From Ptiloglossa arizonensis (Eukaryota; Arthropoda; Insecta; Hymenoptera; Colletidae): 64,000 nt of DNA. Below, piece after piece: positions 36,155 through 50,100 of the stretch (positions within the stretch are counted from its first letter, which is position 1; every line of letters starts with the position of its first letter). A program made the position numbers and the translations under genes. The DNA lies in contig NC_135052.1 in NCBI RefSeq assembly GCF_051014685.1, positions 9,701,105 to 9,765,104 on the forward strand, written 5' to 3'. The notes under the pieces are model-generated. The model had not been told where the DNA came from and ran no database searches. It was given only the letters and a program-made list of their open reading frames with translations.

Positions 36155-36240
36155 GTTTATGGTTGGATCAATCGTACAGTAAGCGAAAGACTGGTTCGAG
36201 TCTCGGTCCAGCAATCCGATCAGCCGATTCTTTCTCTTCT
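36155..36240 (+). repeat. tRNA-derived (SINE-like) element, copy 2
   Basis: The B-box-like GGTTCGAGTC at 36194-36203 is followed by a 28-nt segment agreeing with copy 1 at 22 positions (both end in GCCGATT before a T-rich tail). The 5' part is more diverged. Two copies sharing B box, 3' segment and T-rich end about 20 kb apart suggest a dispersed SINE rather than two tRNA genes. Confidence 0.5.
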
Positions 36241-39200
36241 TCTCTTCTATGGTATCGAATTTCTGTGTGTTCCCGAAGATATGTAATCGTATACCTCAAC
36301 AGCTATGTAGAACTATGGTCGACGTTAACATAAAATCAAACATAGCTCAATTCAAAAACTAATTCGTGAGCAATTTTTATCTGGTCAAATATTTAGTCGT
36401 TGGATAGTGTTCGCAATATTTTCTCTCGGTGCAATAGATAACTGCTTTAACTCGTACGTGTTTGAGAACTTCCGTGATATTCGTACGATGAGAACCTGCA
36501 ATAAATATGCTTCATAAATATCTAATTAATTCGCCATTGCGTATTTTTCGAATCGTGTTCGTATACCATTGATGTTTGCCAATCGTCGGATAGTTTGGCT
36601 CGTACTACGGAATTTCATTTTATTCACTCGACCCTTGATGCATCACTGTTGCAGTTAATAAATAAAATTGATAATTTTTACGCACTTTGTTATATCACGT
36701 TAATAAAGTCAATTCAGGTATTAGAGTCTAAATATGAACAAGTTATTTAATAGCGGTATATTGCAAATTCAAAGAACACAACATAGATTTATTTTATAAA
36801 TGCAATTTATTAACTTTTAAAGTGCTGCTCTGTAATTCGAAACAAAGTGGACGAAAACGTTCATAACTGAAATTGAAAATTTCTTCATGAAAACTTAAGG
36901 AAATTTACATATGAATTTTCACGAATTAGTAGGTCGAAAAATTTTCATTCCGTAATGATAATTTACGTCATTTTGAAGAAACGCAAGGAAAAGGTTTGCA
37001 TACTGCGCACTATTTATTTGTGTACCGAAGGAAGTAACTATTTCGAAATTCAACTCCCTTTGATGTAAATAGAAATATATTGTAAGCTCAAAGAGATGAA
37101 ACTTTTTATTAGCTTTCTACACACTGTATAGGCTTATGTTTATAGAATTATGTATGTATGTATGCACGTACAAATAAGTGGAACTTGTTCCTTTTCAACG
37201 AACAGTTCTTGAAGAAGGAAAACTATACAAAATTTATGTATACAAAATAAGAAAATAGTAGAAGGATACACTTATAATCTGATAAAGCTCAAAACATTAT
37301 TTAGTACAAAAAAGATTTTAAATATATAAATTTATAAGAGTAGTATTTTTTAGATATATGTCTTGCAGTGATAAACATGTAATAATTTTATTACATTCTG
37401 AATTTACTTCTTATTGCTTAATAAGAATAAAAAGTTTACCTTTCTGCTTTAAAAACGGACGTAGAATTTTCCTCCGACTCTTTAAAAATCTGTTTACACG
37501 GGTCTAGCAAGATATTCAAATGGTGATTAGTTGAAAGTGTAGAAACACTGGCGTTTCGATTTTGCAACAAAAAGTTGAATTTAAAAGTCGACGAAAGAAC
37601 GTGGTTCGATAAAAACGCCAATGAAACGCGAAGGATTCGTCGGAATGGAAACATATTCGGAAAAAGAAAAGTATTACGGAAGCTGGGTTCGTTTAATCTT
37701 GATCAGAACACGTTTCATGGTAATCAAGGGATTAACGATAATGCAAATGATCGCGATTGGAGCGAACAAAAACGAGAAGAATTTGTAAATGATGTTTCTT
37801 TCCAAGGTAATAGGACACCACTCGAAAAACTAATAATTTTGAGGAACGCGGAGTAGAATTGAACAGTTCTATTCAACCGGTATTGGTAATCGATAGTAGC
37901 AATTAATACGGACACGATGTCGCAAGGTTACGCGTAAATATTATCCCAGCATTAATTTTCATTGGAATTTTCATGCCCGTTGTTCGTGAACTATACCCAA
38001 ATGCGCGTACAGATACATACCTATGTATACAGAAGTGTGTTTCCGCGCATTGTCAGCGTTTCGGAATCTTTTGTACGATTTTCACGATATTAACGAGAAC
38101 AACAAGTGTACCTATATAAATATAATATCAAATTTTTGTTATTATGCAAGGTATTTTTATCATGATTAAAGCAGGTCGGTTTTAATTCGTATTCCAATTT
38201 ATTATAATTCGGATGAACAATTGCATCAGTTTTATTGGATGTAGAGAGTATTTATGAAATAGATGATCAAAATTTAATAGCATATTCTACTCGTTATTGA
38301 AACCAAGAAAAATTATACTAACATGGATTTGGAAACTCTTCATTTTCGGATTAAAAGGCGTTCCTTGAATATTGTAAAGTAGAGTATACTTTAATCATTC
38401 TTTAAGATTTTAAATGTTTCTTTATTTATTTATAATAATAAATTAAAGACTCAGCTTCGCGATCACGTATTTCCAGTGACAGGTTTCTAAACTTTTAATC
38501 GTATATTAACACATTATCCACAATTGTTGGTCTTTAAAACAGTGATAATGCATCTTGGCTTATCCCTTCCATTAGATTTCAACAATAGTCTGGAGGAATT
38601 TGATTCTGTATTCTATCCCATTGTTTTTGCACTGTATTGTATCATTTGGCAATGTACGCACGATACCGGAGAATTACACGAATCATACATGTACATTCAC
38701 CTCTACAATAATCCCCGTGGATTGTCGATGTGATAGAGGATTCGGACTTAGTATTGGTCAGTAAGCAACAGAAAATATTTGACTACTCGACCAGTTTCAC
38801 ATGCTTTCGACCGTTTGCTTTAACCGTACATATTGGAAAATAATGTTTCCTTCGGGAAACAGCATATTTTCTACAGCATCTAGTAAACGCTGTTGTGAAA
38901 TGTTCTTGTACGTATACGTTCTTTCGTTCTTATTCTTCTACTAATCTATCCTACATTACAATGAATAATAATTTTTGGAAAAATCTGTCCTTGTTGGTGA
39001 CAGTTTCCCAACTTGCTCTCTTCAGTTTTGAGTTTTGTCACACGAAGTAATAATACAATTGTCGTAAATAAAAATCCATGTGTGTTTCACGCAGATTAGA
39101 AAGAACCATAATTTAAGTTAAGAAAAATACTATAATGGCGATAATATTTCGGAATTGTTGCAACAGATTTATAAAATTTACCGTACAAAGTGCGTGACGT

Positions 39201-39959
39201 TTGCCAGCGGTTACAACAACCCTCTTGGAGGATTTAGGTTGAATTTGCTTCGTTTATCTGCAATTGAGCCAGTTTAACTTCATACCTTCGTATTTAGTTA
39301 GATATATTTTACCCCGGGACATTTATCTATGAATTTTCCTAGAAGTAACAATACGCTTAAAATAGGCGACGTCTAACGGTGACTGGAGCAACGCGAATTC
39401 TAGCGACAAAAATAAACGTTTCGCTTACGGGTAGCCAGACGAAACGCGCGAGTGCCTCGAGTTAATGATTTGACACGACGAGGACAGTTTGACGTTCGCT
39501 ACGATCAATGACAGTCACCGAGTCATCATCGATACTCCTTTTCAACGAGGTCACGTATAAATATAAAAATATTATCCTATTTTTTATACGAACACGATAA
39601 TGTAACTAGTGCGAAATGAATTCTGCATCGCTTAAAAACAATCATCGATACGAAGAATTCCACTCTACAGAGTTCAGCAAGCGATGCAACCGAAAGATCA
39701 AGAGTCACACCTGGAAATAGAAAGTGGTGTTACACTCTAAAATTCGTTTAAGTCGCTTGAAAAATATTCGTATAAATAAAGGAGCAAGCTGCTACTTGTG
39801 TATATCCGGTGCGAGGATTCGAGGTCGAAACGCATGTAAACGAACACTGCGGAACAAATATTCCCGGTTGATATTCCAAAGATAACTATTACGACGCGAA
39901 GACGATTGCACAATGGTTCTTCGTTTATTTCATTTCTACGCAAAATGATTAATTTATTG

Positions 39960-40290
39960 GTTTATCGGTAGAGTTCGGTGGAGGTACGCGCGGTACGGTG
40001 CGGTGCGGCCCGAGTCGGAGAGTTAGCGTGCTCCAGAGCATTTCGAACACGTCATCTCATAATCACGTGAGGATCGGAGTTTCGCGCGGGTTACGCGGTA
40101 AATCATCTCGTCTCCTAGGAGACGCTACGGAGTGGCGCGTATTTTACCCGCAAAAACACCCTGATTGCTACGAGACGGTGTTGGAGTGGCACACATTTAG
40201 CCCGCTGAGACCCGATCACCTAGGCAACGCGACATTAACGCGATCGCGTATGACCGCGAAGAAGCTAAACGGTTCGGACCGTTGAAACGA
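39960..40290. promoter_or_regulatory. CpG-rich island with two RFX-like palindromes
   Basis: A short GC-rich island in otherwise AT-rich DNA. It contains the perfect 16-bp palindrome CGTCTCCTAGGAGACG (40109-40124) and ATCACCTAGGCAAC (40215-40228). Both share the CCTAGG core of X-box/RFX-type sites, 106 bp apart. It could be an alternative promoter or enhancer inside the long intron of the gene starting at 30.7 kb, or the promoter of an unseen transcript. No start codon with a convincing splice donor was found beside it. Confidence 0.35.
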
Positions 40291-42794
40291 TTATCCACGC
40301 GAGGTCTACTAAAACGTATCCTGTAGCGTCTCAGATTCTTCTTCGTGGCCTGTTTGGACAGTTACGATGTCACTGGTATCGCACACGGTTAACTTTTAGT
40401 CTCAAACATTCTCAACAACACACTCCTGGGATGGTGAATAATTTCGAATATTACGCGCCCGTACACCGAGTAGTGTGAATTTCTGTTGTTCGAAGGACGC
40501 AACCCTTTGTGGGAAAGTTTCAATATTTGATTTGTTCCTGAACTCACTCGATGTTGTGTATCTTTGTGTTTTCAGGATGCATTCCGATGCGTGTTACATA
40601 ATCGTGATTATAAGAGTGGTGTGACGGATTCTATGCAACGATACATGTATTCGGTAATAGGGTATCAAATAATTGTCATTAGTAACGATAGGAACGACAC
40701 CAAATAATTGTTTGTTGTATACGTATGTACTATCGAGACGATGATTATTCGAGTAACCCCTGCTAAACCTTTTTTATGTAGTATATTTTTATTAATACAT
40801 AATCTCAAACTCGTGTCTCAAACTCATACGATAGCGTTAAGTACATTATTATCTATGAAGTGAAAATAATATTATCTTCGCAGTTCTGTGACATTTCAAG
40901 TTTAAACTTGGTTATCAATTTAGGAATTAAATTATCCGCTACTAAATATGTATTGTTGCATATCGAGTATAAATTCCGATAGGTTCGATGTACATTTTAC
41001 TAATCACGCGAATCGCTTTGAAACGATAATAACTTGTTAATGTTTGAAACAGATTATTTATTCAGGAATCAAATTACGATTTATTATTTAATAGGTATAT
41101 TTACGTTTCATTGTATTTCAAAAATAAATATCGATACGTACGAGTATATATGATCAGAACGCGATCAATGCTACGAAATAAGAACTGTCAGCAGGTTTAT
41201 GATATTTTAACATTTCGATTAATTTTTAAAACCGAGACTGTAATTCAAAGCTAACCTATTTATAGAATTTGATCGACGGGGTAGGTTCTGTAAGGAATTA
41301 ACCGCATAAATCGAGGACTCATTGTACATTGTGTCTGTTCATTGGATCGATGGTCTATTATGAAGTTAGTACAAATAATGCCATCTAGCGTTTCAATTAT
41401 GCAACAAGTGAAAGCTTCTCGAAAAAAAGAAGGGATTACGTTTGGTATGTCGCATTGTTCTCAAAATACAAAAATGCATACTGTTGAATGTATAGTAAGC
41501 TGTTCCTTTATCTAAATGATACCACTATGACGCGATGAAAAAAAATTTCACTTGACAATCGTTTGTGAGTGAATTTTTAAATAGAAATTCTTTTCCAAAT
41601 AAAAATTTCGAACAAAGAATAAAAGATAAGTAACTTCGATACGTTATTTGCTCGATATAAATTATAATCTAAATTATTCAGTCATCTATTATTCGAATAA
41701 AATTATGTCGTTCTTGTCGCCAGACAATCGATCAACCACTTAATTCTCCTCATAGTATCTCAGCTTTGTTTTTTAGGTGGGAAAATAGCCCATCACATAT
41801 GGAGAACAAAAAATATATATAAAAACTGTCTAGCAAACGCGTCAAATTTTTTGAATTCGAAAACGGTGAAGCTTTCAATATAATATGTCCTGAGCATAAG
41901 TCGATTTAATCGTTGATTTAACATTTACCTTGATTGGCAGCTCTGCGAAATTCGCAGTGAAATAATCAATCAGAAATGTAGTTAATCTTGTTCAGGATAC
42001 GTCTTGTCTGTTTATCGCCGTAAAGCAAGATACAGTTGACCGCCATTAATAAATGTAATTGTGCGAAAATTCAATATCGCACGAGGAGGCTGCGAAGAAA
42101 GCACGATGATAATAGCAACGCGATGCATTTTAAAACAGAGCCGTGTGCATGAAAGCTAACGCGCTTCACGACTATGGCAAAACCAAACAATATTCGCCGC
42201 GCTTCGGAAAATGCTCAAATAAGTTCGCTACACGAACATTTTTAGTTCAGCGAGAAATAAAAGTAAATGCCTCCGTATAAAGGTTCTTATGAGTTTTGTA
42301 TTCTTTTTAGTTCGGTGCTTTCGTTCCTTGCACACCGCAGTACCATTTACAGAAATTCCATCGAACTAGTTTAACGGAGCTACTATAGAATACGAAATGA
42401 AGGAGCACTAAATTATGAATAAGATCCATTAAATGCTAATTAAATATAAATTTCAATGTACAAGCCGCTTATACAAATGGAGCAGTTTGTTTCCAGGTGG
42501 GAAGAAACTTTCGTTCGAACTTGCGGCTGCTGCATTCGTACAGTTACAGTTCACTTTTTGCTTTTACAATTTTCATGCTTAGAATTGATCATGATTGTTC
42601 CTTTATGGGGCTGTAAGCCTGAGTGTTGGACAATTCTTTTTATTATGAAACTGTAGTATCGCATTTGGCGCTATCAAAAATTGATTTGATAATCAAACTA
42701 TATCGATCAAACTTCGTTTTAAAAACCTATCTGCTTTGAAATCTACGAGAAAGATCTTTTAACTGTTTCTTTAGAGATTTGTATTGTTACGTGC

Positions 42795-42815
42795 AATTAG
42801 GCGTTACGCCTAATT
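42795..42815. other. 21-bp near-perfect palindrome
   Basis: AATTAGGCGT-T-ACGCCTAATT: 10-bp arms around one base. Isolated in non-coding DNA; function unknown. Confidence 0.6.
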
Positions 42816-43479
42816 AGGTGATTCGCTGTTTTATGGACTGATTTTAATGTCAAATTCATTGCAGTCTTCTTCCGTCGTTCTCTTAGCAAGAATTATAAAC
42901 ATTTTCTTCTCTAACTTGGGAAGAACACATTTTTTGAATTAATATGTTTGCGTTGAAAGTGTATTAATTGCGACAATGAAACCAAAAATATTTTGTTAAT
43001 TGGTTTGGATTACGTTAGACGTAAATTCAATGGACTTTCGAAGGCTGCTTCCGCGATAGTGAATGACATTGCAAACTATTTCTTCTCTTGTGATATCGCT
43101 GCGCGCCTCCATATGTGCAGAGAATGTGTCTGAGGGTTTGCGTAAAGAAACGAGAGACAGGATGGGTAAACAGTACAGTGGGATTAACCCCTCACTGGCT
43201 CGGAGCGACCAGGTGAATTTATATCCATTGCAGTAGCTTTTAGTCCGCGATTCGCTATAGTTGGATCAAAGTCAACTGACCGTTCAAGGCCACAAAGATG
43301 TTATCCATCTCCGCCACATCGTATGCTTACACCAATTATTCGATTTTCCATCAATTTGCAAAATTTTACAGACACAGGTCGCCTATCTTTCAAGCTCCTA
43401 CTTTTAGGATTCATGGTAGAAAAAGCGACCTTGAATGGCCAATTTCATTTGATCCGATTATATATACGTAGACTTGACG

Positions 43480-44170
43480 ATGAAACTTCTCTACGAGACG
43501 AAAGTTTCGAAATTTGTATTCGAGTCCGGCTCTTGTAAAAATTTCGTCAATCATTCGTACAACAACAATATATCAAAGGTACTTAAATTATCGAAAGGTT
43601 TACTAAACGCCTTCGAACTGCTCTCATCGTCGACAAATGTTTCGTTTTCTTCATCAGCCGTTTCGTTCCACGTAACAAAGTTTGCGTTAGCATTTATGAG
43701 CGAACAAAACTGCCAATGGTACGTAATAATTAACCACTTCGAGTATTCGAGACAACGCTCGCGAAAGGAAGAAAGCTTTGGCTACACGTTACGCGTTGAA
43801 TACAAAAGGATTAAGGAGACTATCGGCAACCGATGCGTTATTCATTTATCGATACCGGTACCGAACATATGTAGTATTATCATGGAACGTGCACTAGATA
43901 ACTGTAACACCAATAGCACGATAAATATCGAGCATAAAGTTATTCAAAGTGCGTATTATTGAATGTGGAACGGCGGAGAACACGAAAGTTATTGATTGCC
44001 GCAAAATCGAACTCGGAGGGAATTTCGTTCTGCAATTGTCAAGTGGCAAAAATGTCGAAGCGTGTCCCACTTTAACGGAACGATCGAGCTATTTCGTGTT
44101 TCAAGCAATCGTCGAAGCATCTCTTTTTACGTTCAATTATACTTTGGCTCACATCGCGTTGGAGTTGTAA
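43480..44170 (+). pseudogene. Orphan open frame, possibly a broken gene (one frameshift)
   Basis: An ATG at 43480 opens 160 codons to TGA at 43960-43962. From 43949 another frame stays open to TAA at 44168-44170. Both parts look protein-like and carry several cysteines; a single shift near 43945-43955 would join them. I recognise no domain, signal peptide or transposon motif. A 160-codon ORF can arise by chance in a window this size, so this is only a candidate for a decayed or lineage-specific gene or for an unknown mobile element. Confidence 0.25.
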
Positions 44171-47107
44171 CGTTATTAAAGCGGCGTGACACGTTGCAAA
44201 GATCATTTCATTAGTTCGAACGATGGGACTGCTATCGAGAGATTCGTGATCGACCGCGACGTTACAAACAATTAATTTAACTAAAAATAGCTTTACAGAG
44301 AAATCATATTTCGTCACGCTGTTACAAATAGTCGTCGCTGTGATTGCTAATTCATCGAACTATTTTTGTCTGTCGATAAAGTGGTTTCGAAGTATCTCTT
44401 TTCTAAATAAGCAAGCTTTTCAAGGGTTCGATATTTTAATGGGATTTTGCACGATGAAAGGGACCTTTGTTAATTACTTTTTCCTTTATCGTAACTTGTA
44501 AAAGCGTGTCGATGACAAATAGTACTATAGGTTCGTTTCGAAGATTGTGGAGGTACGGTACTGTCTCGCATAACGCCACAATTTCTGCCTCGCGTTACGT
44601 TTTAATATTACACGCGCCACCTATCACTTTTCGCAACACCGACTCGGATCAGATACCCAAGTAGCTAATGAAATGAATTTGAAAAAGTTAATTAGGGTGG
44701 ATTTTTTTTCTACGAAGATATAGAATAAATGCGAACGCGGAACGAATTATTCGCGCAATTACAATATTTCCATTTCGCAAATTTTCGGGGAAAGTTGAGG
44801 GAACACCGTGGTTAATGAAAATTTTCGTGTATTTTTAATACCTACAGTATTAAGAAAGTTTCAATTTTAAAGGAGCTTCCTCGAGTGAGGAAGTCCTCAT
44901 AAAGCTCCATTATATTCCGTCGTACCTCGTACTGGATCCGACGCGATTTAAAAGTTCTTCCATCGACTGTGCAAGTAACAAATTGTCCCGGAGGCTCCGT
45001 TTTATGCAGAATTTTTAAATGTAAATGAATTGCTGTAAAGAGTCTAAATTGCATGAATACGTAAGCCCAGTTGGTGAGTGAATAATTGGAAGTAATTGCA
45101 TAGGTTTGAAGGGGCGAAATGTTCTTTTGTAAATGCCCGGGGTGAAGCGTTCTTATTAAATTTTTCCACATGAGTCATATGCACCTCTATTTCGAGACTA
45201 AAACCTTTCGGAATTTATATAGTTTTCGTAACACTATTACTTTTTTCAGTGCATCTGTATCGTGTATCCAGCAAGCCCGGTGATCCTTCGTTTGAAACGA
45301 GTAGGGTACGGAGAATAAAGTTTTTTGCAAATACGCGAGTCTTTGTTTACGAGAAAAACGACATTGAAAATTCGTCTGGGTTAGGTCGTGTACTAGACCC
45401 GGGATTTAATGTCACGAATCTCGCTGTATACCATATCCTGTTTGTTTGCGTTCAAAAATATTACGAATAGCAAACTACTGTGAACTCGTTTAGGATACGT
45501 TCGCGCACCACGTTAAGATACTTTATTTTTACATAAAGATTTTTGAACACGGAAGTCGTTGGAAACGATTTCTATGGTCGCGTAAAAATATCTACCGTGA
45601 AAACTAAATAATCGCGCACTCACTGTAGCATACTTTTCCATCTCTAATTTTCCGAAAGCGGGAACTGTTTAATGATTTCTAGCTTTCCTCCGCGCCAATA
45701 TTTCACGAATGCATGGAACAGCGCAGGTCGATTAAATATCCATTGTTTTCGAATTCTTTAAAAGCCACGGATACGTATTAGGTAAAAATTTTTCTTCCCC
45801 AACGAGTACCAAAATTAGCTATTCTCTGCCATTGAAATTCAATACGCAAAATGATAAAGCATAAACGAGCTTGTAGGCCAGGAAAACTATTGTTTTCTGT
45901 TTTTTCATTAAATTTAACGATGTAGCGTTCGTTACGATTCGTAACTCATTTGTACTCCAGTTGTTGTTTATAAATAACAGGTGCCCTATATGCATTAAAG
46001 TAATGGAAATTATTCATTAAATCAGTTCCACGAAAAAGTGGAACAGAATATCTCGCAGAATATCTGTAAGTCTAATATGATTATTGGAAAACTTGTTATT
46101 CGAAATGTTGAGATGTTTATTTAGAAGATTTAACGTTGTTGCTTCTCGCGGATCATTTATCAGGATAATAAGAAAAATTTAATTAAACCGAGTTTGTTTG
46201 ACATTTTTTGTACCGGGTGTCTTATAACGATGCACGGAAAATATGATACCGGTTGAACGCACACACAGTCCACGTGTGTGATATCGAAAGTAATCTTTTT
46301 CGAAAATGAAATCCGATTTAAAAACACTATGCTCCACGTTCCTGATTTATTATCGCACGTGGGATTATCCGTATATTAATCGTTCCCCGTGTTGAGAGAC
46401 ACTTTGCATAGTATCTCGACTCGCTCTGTCGAACGAAATCGCATCGCTCTCGATACCGACCAATTTCTTCGAATTAGAAAAATGCATAGAGCGTTAAGTG
46501 CAACGGTGAAAAAAAATTCTTGATCGTCCGAAGTTCCAGTGTTAAACATTTCAACTATTTCGCGCGTGTAAAACGATCCAATTCGCAGCGTTCACGTTTC
46601 CGATGGAAGTGTTGAGCAGCGAACGAAATAAAGTTTTAATGGGTGGCGAGAGGAGTTTGCGTTTCAAGCGTAATTAAATAAAACGCAGTATCTGGATCCA
46701 CTTGTCCGCGGGAATAGGAACAAATTATTTAATTATAACTGTTCGTTTACGCCCGTGAATGAAAACTTTTGGAGCTGCAGATGCAGGTGCGGTCAACTTC
46801 CGCGAGCGAACGTTTGTAGTTTGGCAGTGCCATTTGTTTGCGTACAACTCACGTACACCGGGTGTCAATAATTTCTGGTCGTTACGCGTTTCATTGCGAA
46901 TCACGTAAGTTATAATACGCACATACAGCGCGAAACTTCGGTGATTTACAGTGAGCTATGGCGTTATTATGTTCTCGGAACTTGTGAAGCGGCTTTCAAC
47001 GACGCTGTTACGTTCGCGTAAATAATAATTTCATTTTTCCGATGCGAGTACGAAAATTTCATGGAAATTCGATTTTCCCGGGGCGTTGTAATTTCACGCA
47101 TTTTAGA

Positions 47108-47172
47108 AAGAGCGCGCGCGAGCACGCGCGAACGTAACGTGCCCGCTCGCGCGCTCACGCGCGCGCGCGCGG
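47108..47172. repeat. CG dinucleotide-rich tract
   Basis: About 65 bp made almost entirely of CG/GC alternation, including GAGCGCGCGCGAGC and a run of CGCGCGCG ending at 47172. Alternating CG of this length can adopt Z-DNA. It is unusual against the AT-rich surroundings and shows the lack of CpG depletion. Confidence 0.85.
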
Positions 47173-50100
47173 GTCGAGATTTATGAAACGAAAATTAATT
47201 TTCGAGAGGGGAATTCATTTTTGTGACACGCAAATGAGTTGGTACCACGCGGTTTCTCTGTGATGTATTTTCTCTGGTTTTAAACACGCGGGACCATTGC
47301 GGAGTTGACGCTATTTTGAAATGGAACATATTACGTCGTTAGAAACGCTTCGTCGACTTTTTGGTTAGAAATTAAAAAGTTGCTACTCGTGAAATTGCAC
47401 TTTCAAATGAAAGTACGGACCAGAATGAGCTTTGACGGGGTGATAAGACTTTACGAAGTGTAGACCGTGTTGCGTGGAATAAACTGAGCGAATGTTTCGG
47501 GAATATATTTCTTTATCAAACATTTTTCCTATTAAGGTCATAATTTTGTATCCCCCGAGGCGTCGAGACGCGAAAAACCGTAGAATTTGTAACAAATACG
47601 TTGATGTACGAAATTCGGTTGCCATATTACCGTACCCTAAAACGATGGTAAGTGTGAAAAACATTTCGAGCACCATTTATAGTAACATATTTTTGAAAAT
47701 TGTGGCGCAACGTTAATGCCAATAGACGTATCAGAGTCGATACGACGTAAATGCATTTACATATATTATAATAATGCACGAAGCAATTACTTTTGTATTA
47801 TTTCCACGTGTTACTTCTTCTACAAATTAATAACGTATAAATTAGATATTTAAATATTACACAGCAAAAGTTCTAACTTAATAACTCGTATAAATGCAGT
47901 TGAAGTATGAAAATTTTATGATTTCTCTGTAGCTCTCGTTTTACGCGGTGCACGAATAACCCGATGATTTTTGAATTACATGAACTCGGCTTTTGAACGA
48001 TAACATGGACCTTCGATAAAATGTAAAGTGCAGTTGTAAATTTTGTTTCATCTCATATTCCTTAATATATATTGGACGCGTATCTGTATAAAATTCTTTT
48101 TAATATCCTTTTCGGAGTTTTGCGATTATAAAAGTATTCGGAGAAGGTTTTCGAATAATTTCAAAGGAGATATTTGAAATATCTTGATAGGGCATATACT
48201 TGATTCAAAACGTTGTCGAAAGCTCGCAGCGTCACGTCACAGGCATTTTTCGAGCCATATTTTTATGTTTTTCGCTTTAAATATTTCGCGAGGTATTTAT
48301 TTCGCAAAGACCTTCCGAAACTTTACGCAGAAAGGACGAGAAGGAACGACGTGTGTAAAAAAGGTACACGGTTCTCTTTAAGGAAACTTCACTGACCTTA
48401 GTATCTCGAGAAAAAAAATTACTTTCAAAGAGATTTCCCTCCCTTTCACTGTATCTAAACCGGAGAACAATTTCATTTTATTCTGCTTTTTCATATATCC
48501 GCGAGTAACGGAGTTATTTGGGTGTTTCTGTTTAAATGGTCCACCCGGTGTAATTTTCCAAACAACCGGGTCAAGCCTGTACGAAATCGGTCCACAGGCG
48601 TAGCGAAACGGTCTAAAAACACCGGGGCACAGTTTCACGCTTATCAATACCGCCAGTTGAGAAGTTTAAATGAAACAAGTTTTTGACTAGGTGGAGCAAC
48701 GCGTGCCTTACGTAACTTTTGCTCCATCCCTCGTGGGGCCAGCTCGTTTCGCAGGAAGCGTTTACTGCAGACGGAAATAATTACCCTTGCCGCGGGTTCA
48801 CACGATAATAATAATTAAGAACGGACTTTTCGCACCCGGGAGCCCGACGAGCGCGCGTTTGTTGTTTTCTGGATTCAACGCCGCTGACTACGGAGGCCTT
48901 GGAATCGCACGCAATGCTCGAAACGTGCTCGTAGTTATCTTTTTCGTTGGGACGAAAAAATTTTTTCCATCGTTATTTTCTATACAGTATGCCTCAAAAA
49001 TTAGTACCAAACTTTTCTTTTTTTAAATAACTCCCAGAACGAACAAAAGACCGCTGATTCGTATAGGTATGTCGTTCGTGGGACTGATTTTCGAAACACT
49101 TTAAAAGAATACGGAATCAATTCACTTCCGAACGAAATTCAATTGCTGCATTTAATTATAAAATTTTTGTTTCGCATTCATCGAGAGCCACACGAACTTG
49201 AATCGAGAATTCTAAATTTCTTTGCGAGTTATTCGTTTACATAAAAGTGACAAAACGTCTAGAATCTCTTACGTCGCGCTTCTAAGGGAAACTACTTAAC
49301 ATATTGACTGCCTGTATGCATGTATACATACGTCATGCATGTATGTATCGCGTCACTTTTCGAGATACGATATTCAAATACAAAGAGAAACTTTTTCTCA
49401 ATTGATTAAAATAGGTATTGGTTCGAAAGTGAAAATTATGATGAAAGCTTGAGCGGTATTTAGGAAACGTTGCTACAAGAAACAGGGAAGACGCGTTAGT
49501 GGGAAAGGTGTTTTGTAATTAGACCTTGAAAATACAGTGATATACAGATTTGTCGTCACATTCGGAACAATAACGAACTTAAAACTGCTGCGTTATCCTT
49601 ACCGGTGTTATTTGCATGTCTTTATTTCTAGCACGTGTGTGACGTTCTCCTAGCTTTGGTACGAAAAATGAGCTTCTGCGTACAATCTGGATCCATGAAT
49701 ATGGTAGTCCCATGTGAACAAACCAGTGAGTCACTGTTCATTGTACAGTGCTTTACAGGGATTATTTATTGCGTTGGTCGGCGACGCTATACGGTATTAA
49801 AATGTAAAAGACCGTAATATCCAAAACAGACTGTATTAATCATGAGGCCGTCGCAGAGGTCTGCCGGGGGCGATATGTAAGTACTATACAAAGTACAAAG
49901 TCCTGGGGTTAAGTTTAAAAGCAGCACTTTAGCTACACCTTGCCTCTTTTGCATACTATACTACTCCTACGTACTCCCATTTTTCGCTGTTCGTGTATTT
50001 ATTCTATACTTTTATTACTATAATGAGGGTACAATTAGGGTGTTAATGGTAATAAGAGTAACGATACAAAATTACAAAGTTCCTAAGTCGTGGCTGTGCC

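Larger units (their letters stand above)
30891..39959. other. Probable first intron of the 30.7-kb gene, part 1
   Basis: No convincing exon found. Contains the 35.3-35.9 kb possible transposon fragment and SINE-like copy 2. A 94-codon plus-strand frame at 37575-37856 is rich in Asn, Asp, Arg and Glu but has no in-frame ATG and no recognised domain. Confidence 0.4.

Noticed and set aside
43154..43212. ATG followed by GKQYSGINPSLARSDQ and a GTGAAT donor-like site
   Set aside because: Attractive by eye but isolated: no phase-matched exon follows and no family is recognised.
49842..49876. ATG plus 11 codons (MRPSQRSAGGD) before a GTAAGT donor
   Set aside because: Too short to support as a first exon, with no recognisable continuation.
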